A stretch of DNA of 10,227 nt from Pseudomonadota bacterium (GTDB lineage: Bacteria > Pseudomonadota > Gammaproteobacteria > Steroidobacterales > Woeseiaceae), in the NCBI GenBank assembly GCA_022567775.1, contig JADFGH010000049.1, positions 1-10,227 on the forward strand. The letters are read 5' to 3'. Position 1 is the first letter of the stretch. Every line of letters starts with the position of its first letter. Shown in pieces: positions 6,241 through 10,227 of this stretch. The notes under the pieces were generated by a model that saw only the letters and a program-made list of their open reading frames with translations, searched no databases and had not been told where the DNA came from. A program made the position numbers and the translations under genes.

Positions 6241-6273
6241 GACCCGGCGCTCGCGACCTGGTGCGTGGGTCGT
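6241..6273 (+). promoter_or_regulatory. Two mutually exclusive hairpins in the leader of the TlpA-like gene
   Basis: GACCC (6241-6245) can pair with GGGTC (6267-6271), supported by CGC/GCG inside. Alternatively GCGACC (6253-6258) can pair with GGTCGT (6268-6273). Both use the same GGGTCG bases, so only one can form. They lie shortly before the AAGGA ribosome site (6287-6291). A switch-like role is conceivable, but in GC-rich DNA such pairings also arise by chance. The rest of the gap (6011-6095 and 6221-6240) shows nothing I can name, except a weak TTTGC/GCAAA pairing at 6027-6058. Confidence 0.25.
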
Positions 6274-6299
6274 CTTGTCAGGACAAAAGGAACGGCAAC

Positions 6300-6800
6300 A
6301 TGAAGGGACTAAAAACACCATTGCTTGGAGCAATTCTTGTGATCTTTGCGGCGAGCAGTCTCGCCTCCTCCAGCCTGGAAGGTCAGGTGGCACCGGACTT
6401 TGTGCTTAAGAGCGCCAGCGGAGAAAACCTGCGATTGAGTGAGTACCGCGGCGACGTGGTCATGATCAATTTCTGGGCAACCTGGTGCGGACCTTGTCGC
6501 CAGGAAATGCCACTCCTTGACGAACTGTACGGACGCTACCAACGCGTCGGCTTCAACCTGCTGGGCATCAATATCGATGACGATTCGCGGCGTGCCATGA
6601 AGATGGTGCAGGAACTCGGCGTGACATTTCCAGTGCTTTTCGACGAGAACAAGGAAGTCAGCAAGCTGTACAAAGTTGACGCCATGCCCGTGACCATTCT
6701 GGTCGATCGCGAGGGCCGGGTTCGTCACGTCCACCACGGCTATAAGCCCGGTTATGAGGACAAGTATTTGACGGAGATTCGTTCGTTGCTGAGAGAGTGA
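6300..6800 (+). CDS. TlpA-like periplasmic thiol-disulfide oxidoreductase (thioredoxin fold)
   Basis: Exported thioredoxin-fold protein of 166 residues, likely a thiol reductant in the periplasm. Residues 1-23 form a signal peptide or membrane anchor (MKGLKT, hydrophobic core, SSLAS). The fold begins at QVAPDFVLKSASG (29-41), followed by VVMINFWATWCGPCRQEMP (53-71) with the redox pair Cys63-Gly-Pro-Cys66, and the cis-proline loop AMPVTILVD (128-136, Pro130). LLGINIDDD (87-95) is typical of TlpA/ResA types. Start ATG 6300 has AAGGA eight bases upstream; the frame extends to about 6207 but without signal-peptide character. It follows apbE across a gap holding the REPIN and a terminator. ApbE and TlpA-like genes are often neighbours, in my recollection together with DUF4266/DUF3570 genes, which are absent here. 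The gene 29 bases downstream is probably co-transcribed. The exact partner cannot be read. Confidence 0.93.
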   Translation: MKGLKTPLLGAILVIFAASSLASSSLEGQVAPDFVLKSASGENLRLSEYRGDVVMINFWATWCGPCRQEMPLLDELYGRYQRVGFNLLGINIDDDSRRAMKMVQELGVTFPVLFDENKEVSKLYKVDAMPVTILVDREGRVRHVHHGYKPGYEDKYLTEIRSLLRE

Positions 6801-6829
6801 CGGGGATCGATCTGGCAGGAGACACGAAA

Positions 6830-7426
6830 GTGACAAGAATACGATTTTCCAGTATCGCGCTGGCCTCGATTTTGTGGGTGTCCGGGGCATTCGCTCAGGA
6901 TCTTGCGCTACTGGATTCTGGCGCGGTGCTGGCCGAAGCGCAGTCAACGGAATATGAAGAGGCGCAGGCTCGGGCCGAATTTCGCAGTCTCGATCAGGAT
7001 GTGCAATCGCTGAAAAAAGAGGTGCTCGACCTGAACCGGGACCTGTTCCTGCTTGAAGAGGAGCTGCTGTTTCCGGCGAACTCCCAGGTCGCATTTTTTA
7101 TCTCCATGGATGTTGGCGAATATTTTGATCTTGACGCGATCAAGCTGAAGATCGATGGCAAGGATGTCTCCAACTATCTGTATACCGAGCGCGAGGTTAG
7201 TGCACTGCATCGTGGTGGCGTACACCGCATGCATATGGAAAACCTGAAGGTAGGTGACCATGAGCTGGTCGCCGTGTTTACCGGCAAGGGTCCGAATGTC
7301 CGTGACTATCGTCGTGGCGCCACGATGAATTTCAAAAAGGGCATCGGTGCAAAATACGTCGAGCTGAAAATTACTGACCGTGTAACGAAACAGCAGCCTG
7401 AGTTTATCATCAAGGAATGGGAGTGA
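6830..7426 (+). CDS. Exported coiled-coil protein with C-terminal beta-rich domain, function unknown
   Basis: The product has 198 residues. A signal peptide (residues 1-22, MTRIRFSS, hydrophobic core, SGAFA) is followed by an acidic helix and a heptad-like coiled coil at about 41-80 (for example SLDQDVQSLKKEVLDLNRDL). Then comes a domain of alternating strands, VAFFISMDVGEYFDLDAIKL (87-106), IDGKDVSNYL and LKVGDHELVAVFTGKG (139-154), that reads like a small immunoglobulin-like or PEGA-like beta sandwich. There is no cysteine and no catalytic motif. I prefer GTG 6830, with AGGAG eight bases upstream, over GTG 6797, which would overlap the upstream stop and push the signal peptide inward. Only three bases separate its stop from the next start, so it is probably co-made with the TPR protein. 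I do not recognise a named family. Confidence 0.88.
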   Translation: MTRIRFSSIALASILWVSGAFAQDLALLDSGAVLAEAQSTEYEEAQARAEFRSLDQDVQSLKKEVLDLNRDLFLLEEELLFPANSQVAFFISMDVGEYFDLDAIKLKIDGKDVSNYLYTEREVSALHRGGVHRMHMENLKVGDHELVAVFTGKGPNVRDYRRGATMNFKKGIGAKYVELKITDRVTKQQPEFIIKEWE

Positions 7427-7429
7427 TCG

Positions 7430-9316
7430 TTGATCGCTCAACGCCTTACAACGGTAGTACTGTGCTTTTCGCTGGCGGCCGGCACAATTGTGCCACAAGC
7501 TTGGGCGGCTGACGGCAAATCCGGGCCAACGATGGTAAGGGACGCGCACTTCGGTGAAGTGCTGTTCTACTTCTACCAGGAAGATTATTTTCCAGCAATC
7601 GTCCGCTTGCTGGCGGCGAGTGAGCAGACACAGCTCGAAAATCACATTGACGAATCCGAACTGCTGCTCGGCGGCCTGTATCTTTCCTATGGTCACCATC
7701 TGCAAGCTGCCGAGATATTCGAAAGGCTGCTGGCCGATGGTGTCGAACGGGATGTTCGTGACCGGACCTGGTTTTTCCTCGCCAAAGTCTGGTATCAGCG
7801 TGGTTATCTCGTCGAATCCCAGCATGCGCTGGACAAGATCGAAACCGAATTGCCCGAGCCCTTCGAGGCGGAGCGGACCATGCTGCAGGCGCAGCTGTTG
7901 ATCGACAACGCTCAGCACGACCAGGCAATTGCCCTGCTGGGCGACTGGCCCGGCAAAGATACCTGGGCCAGCTATGCGAAATTCAATCTTGGCGTTGCGA
8001 TGGTGCGCAGCGGCAGGGTGAACATTGCTGCTGACATTCTGGATCAACTCGGCAGGATTGATCCGCAGAACGAGGAACTCAGTGCGCTGCGTGACAAGGC
8101 GAATCTCGCCCTGGGCTATGCCTACCTGCAGGATGGGCAGCCGGCTGCGGCGAAGGTAGCGTTGCAGCGTGTGCGACTCGATGGTCCTTTTTCCAACAAG
8201 GCATTGCTCGGCGTGGGCTGGGCCGATGCCGAGGTCGATAACTATCGCCGCGCACTCGTTCCCTGGATGGAACTCAAAGATCGTGACTTGCTCGACCCGG
8301 CGGTTCAGGAATCGATGCTTGCCATTCCTTACGCGATGGCGAAGCTGAATTCAATCAGCCAGGCCGCAGACCACTACCTGAACGCCATCGAGGCGTTCTA
8401 CGAAGAAACGCATCGAATCGATCAGGCAATCGATCGCATCGAGAGTGGCGAATACCTCGGCGAGTTCCTGGCACAGGATGCCCTGGAAACGACCGGCTGG
8501 TCGTGGAAACTCGAAGCGCTTCCCGAGGCCCCTGAGTCCCGCTTCCTGTTGCACCTGCTTGCGACGCATCGCTTTCAGGAAGGACTGAAAAACTATCGCG
8601 ACCTCAGTTATTTATTGCGAAATCTCGACCAGTGGCAACAGAGCGTCGATGTTTATCGCAACATGCTTGACACCCGCGAGCTCGCGTACAACGAGCGTCT
8701 GCCGCGAATTGAAAAAAGTCTCGGGCAGGCAGACCTCGACGGTATGGTTGCGCGCAAACTGGACTTCGATGCGCGATTAAACAGTATCGAAGGCAGTGCC
8801 GACTCACTGGCGCTCGCGACCGAACGTGAGTTCGGTCTGTGGGGTGAAATTATCGCCCTTGAAAATAACCCGGCGCTACAGGCGAATATCCCCGAAGCAG
8901 AAGAGGTGCGCGACAAGGTCATGCTCCTGAAGGGCGTGTTGCAGTGGGATCTCGACAAGGAATTCAAATCGCGGCTGTGGAAGATCCGCAGGGACCTGCG
9001 GCAGACAGGTGAGGCGCTGGTCAAGACCAGCAGGTCACGACGACAGGTCGACGAGGCAATGCGCAACGAGCCACTGCTGTTCGCGGAATTCAACCGGCGT
9101 GTCGGTGGCTTGAGCCCGAAAATCGACGACCTGAAAGCGCGGGTCGAAATCGTGATGGACAGGCAGCGCGCGTTCATGCTCGGCGTCGCTGCCGATGAAT
9201 TACGGGCGCAAAAACACAGGCTGGATACCTACACTGTGCAAGCGCGATTCGCGTTGGCCGCAATTTATGATCTGGCTGCAACCGCCACAGCTGACGCTGG
9301 ATTTGGTTCGCAATGA
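7430..9316 (+). CDS. Exported TPR-repeat protein with C-terminal coiled coil, function unknown
   Basis: The product has 628 residues. Residues 1-27 form a signal peptide (MIAQRLTTVV, hydrophobic core, AWAAD), so the protein is predicted to be periplasmic. TPR-like helical pairs run from about 40 to 330, for example ELLLGGLYLSYGHHLQAAEI (77-96), DRTWFFLAKVWYQRGYLVES (111-130), AKFNLGVAMVRSGRVNIAAD (183-202) and NLALGYAYLQDGQPAAAKVA (225-244). The part after about 430 is charged and helical, probably coiled coil. The start is TTG 7430, with GGGAG six bases upstream and an in-frame stop two codons before it (the stop of the previous gene), so no longer start exists. Its end overlaps the next ATG by four bases (ATGA), implying translational coupling. 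TPR proteins are scaffolds; the partner is unknown. No outer-membrane lipoprotein signal is seen. Confidence 0.9.
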   Translation: MIAQRLTTVVLCFSLAAGTIVPQAWAADGKSGPTMVRDAHFGEVLFYFYQEDYFPAIVRLLAASEQTQLENHIDESELLLGGLYLSYGHHLQAAEIFERLLADGVERDVRDRTWFFLAKVWYQRGYLVESQHALDKIETELPEPFEAERTMLQAQLLIDNAQHDQAIALLGDWPGKDTWASYAKFNLGVAMVRSGRVNIAADILDQLGRIDPQNEELSALRDKANLALGYAYLQDGQPAAAKVALQRVRLDGPFSNKALLGVGWADAEVDNYRRALVPWMELKDRDLLDPAVQESMLAIPYAMAKLNSISQAADHYLNAIEAFYEETHRIDQAIDRIESGEYLGEFLAQDALETTGWSWKLEALPEAPESRFLLHLLATHRFQEGLKNYRDLSYLLRNLDQWQQSVDVYRNMLDTRELAYNERLPRIEKSLGQADLDGMVARKLDFDARLNSIEGSADSLALATEREFGLWGEIIALENNPALQANIPEAEEVRDKVMLLKGVLQWDLDKEFKSRLWKIRRDLRQTGEALVKTSRSRRQVDEAMRNEPLLFAEFNRRVGGLSPKIDDLKARVEIVMDRQRAFMLGVAADELRAQKHRLDTYTVQARFALAAIYDLAATATADAGFGSQ

Positions 9317-10227
9317 TCCTGCGCACGTTAATCTGTTTCCTGTTATTGACGATGCTGGCGTTGTCCCTTGTCTGGGGGTCCACAGCAGCGGCTGACAAAA
9401 TCAAAAAGCGGGACACGATCGCAAGCCTTGAGCGCAAGACTGTCGAGGTTCGACCCGGCTCGATTATTGTAAACAGTACCGATAAGGCCAGGGACAACTA
9501 CCGGGCATTCCTGAATCTCGTGTCCGATGATCCGGAATTACGTGCCGAGGCGATGCGACGACTGGGTGATCTCGAACTGGAGGCCACCGAAGCGGAGCAG
9601 CTTGCGACCAATATCGATGGGCTCAACTACGAGCTCTACGATAGCGCCGTCGGCCTGTTTCATCAGTTGCTCGAAGCGTATCCTGATTACCGCCGCAATG
9701 ATTCCGTTCTGTATCAGCTCGCACGAGCCTACGAGATTGCCGGTAAGACAGACGACGCGTTGCGAGTGCTCAACGAACTGGTTGGCAAATACCCGGACAC
9801 CACTTTCATCGATGAAGTGCAATTCCGTCGAGGTGAAATGCTGTTCCTGCGCAAGAATTATTTTGACGCCGAATCCGCCTATCAGAGTGTCGTGACCTAT
9901 GGCGAAGAATCGCGCTTTTACGAACAGTCGCTATACAAACTGGGCTGGGCACAGTTCAAACTGGGGGAGCACGAGGCCAGCCTGACGCCGTTTTTTGATC
10001 TGCTGGATCGCAAAGTGACCGGCATTGCCATGCAGGACGGCGAAAGGCGCCTGCAGGACCTGAGCCGGGCCGAGAGGGAGCTTGTTGAAGATACCTTCCG
10101 CGTGCTGAGTATCAGCTTTTCCTACATGGAGGGTGCCGAGAGTATCGGCGAATACTTAAGCACGCGCGGCCAACCGGAGTACAGCTTCGTCATCTATATG
10201 AATCTTGGTGATCTGTATCTCGAAAAG
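9313..10227 (+). CDS. Exported TPR-repeat protein, N-terminal part, cut by the window edge
   Basis: The frame is open from ATG 9313 to the end of the window (305 residues so far). Residues 1-27 are a signal peptide (MILRTL, long Leu-rich core, STAAA). TPR-like units follow: YDSAVGLFHQLLEAYPDY (109-126), VLYQLARAYEIAGKTDDALR (132-151), VQFRRGEMLFLRKNYFDAES (169-188) and SLYKLGWAQFKLGEHEASL (206-224). Spacing such as LLEAYPDY and LVGKYPDTTF resembles the YbgF/BamD-like TPR class of envelope proteins. The ATG overlaps the stop of the preceding TPR gene (ATGA), so the two are coupled. Together with the coiled-coil protein upstream they may form a periplasmic scaffold. TPR proteins of this type are found beside ExbB/TolQ and ExbD/TolR motor genes (for example the Agl genes of Myxococcus), but none is inside this window. 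Confidence 0.88.
   Translation, partial: MILRTLICFLLLTMLALSLVWGSTAAADKIKKRDTIASLERKTVEVRPGSIIVNSTDKARDNYRAFLNLVSDDPELRAEAMRRLGDLELEATEAEQLATNIDGLNYELYDSAVGLFHQLLEAYPDYRRNDSVLYQLARAYEIAGKTDDALRVLNELVGKYPDTTFIDEVQFRRGEMLFLRKNYFDAESAYQSVVTYGEESRFYEQSLYKLGWAQFKLGEHEASLTPFFDLLDRKVTGIAMQDGERRLQDLSRAERELVEDTFRVLSISFSYMEGAESIGEYLSTRGQPEYSFVIYMNLGDLYLEK

Noticed and set aside
6028..6303. Possible small gene in the apbE-tlpA gap
   Set aside because: The open frames here lack ribosome sites, run through the hairpin/terminator block and give no plausible small-protein features such as DUF4266.
6309..7094. 261-residue open frame on the minus strand
   Set aside because: It is antisense to the TlpA-like gene, including its CGPC site, and to the next gene; product is low in structure and unlike any family.
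7424..7432. Possible stop-codon read-through fusing the coiled-coil and TPR proteins (TGA TCG TTG in the same frame)
   Set aside because: The downstream part begins with its own signal peptide and a GGGAG ribosome site, so separate start at TTG 7430 explains the arrangement.
6944..8047. 367-residue open frame on the minus strand
   Set aside because: It lies opposite two well-supported coupled plus-strand genes with signal peptides, and its product has no recognisable domain. It is a GC-driven shadow.

Overview
The window is about 58% GC by eye and reads as a bacterial chromosomal segment, most likely from a Gammaproteobacterium outside the enterics. The evidence is the family mix (LemA plus M48 protease, SYLF, ApbE, TlpA, periplasmic TPR proteins) and an inverted pair of GTAG-headed REP sequences like those of Pseudomonas and Stenotrophomonas. 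I see no transposase, phage gene, tRNA, rRNA or CRISPR array.

Left part (1-4901). A partial rightward gene with an acidic C-terminal tail ends at 245. It converges on a leftward run of four envelope-associated genes, in transcription order: lemA (4901-4314), a HtpX-like M48 membrane protease with a long C-terminal extension (4260-2362), a secreted SYLF-domain protein (2192-1377) and a MscS-type channel (1346-273). Gaps are 53, 169 and 30 bases. The 169-base gap carries alternating GAACTC/GAGTTC words and a close match to a sigma-E promoter, so the last two genes may have their own envelope-stress promoter.

Middle (4895-6299). apbE, encoding a FAD:protein FMN transferase, is head-to-head with lemA and the 5' ends touch or overlap. 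A perfect 17-base dyad lies between them. Immediately after apbE is an 81-base REPIN. It is followed by a CRP-like site, three successive hairpins ending in a rho-independent terminator (a candidate small RNA or attenuated leader), and a structured 5' leader.

Right part (6300-10227). A tight rightward run encodes a TlpA-like thioredoxin, a small exported coiled-coil protein, and two exported TPR proteins, the last cut by the window edge. GTG and TTG starts, short gaps and an ATGA overlap imply one translationally coupled transcript. All four products are predicted to be exported or periplasmic. The series resembles the accessory part of an ExbB/ExbD-type energised envelope machine, but the motor genes would lie beyond the window, so this is inference.

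Most protein families here are well known. The least explained items are the CRP-site/hairpin/terminator block in the apbE-tlpA gap, the possible sigma-E control of the SYLF-MscS pair, and the coiled-coil/TPR/TPR module.
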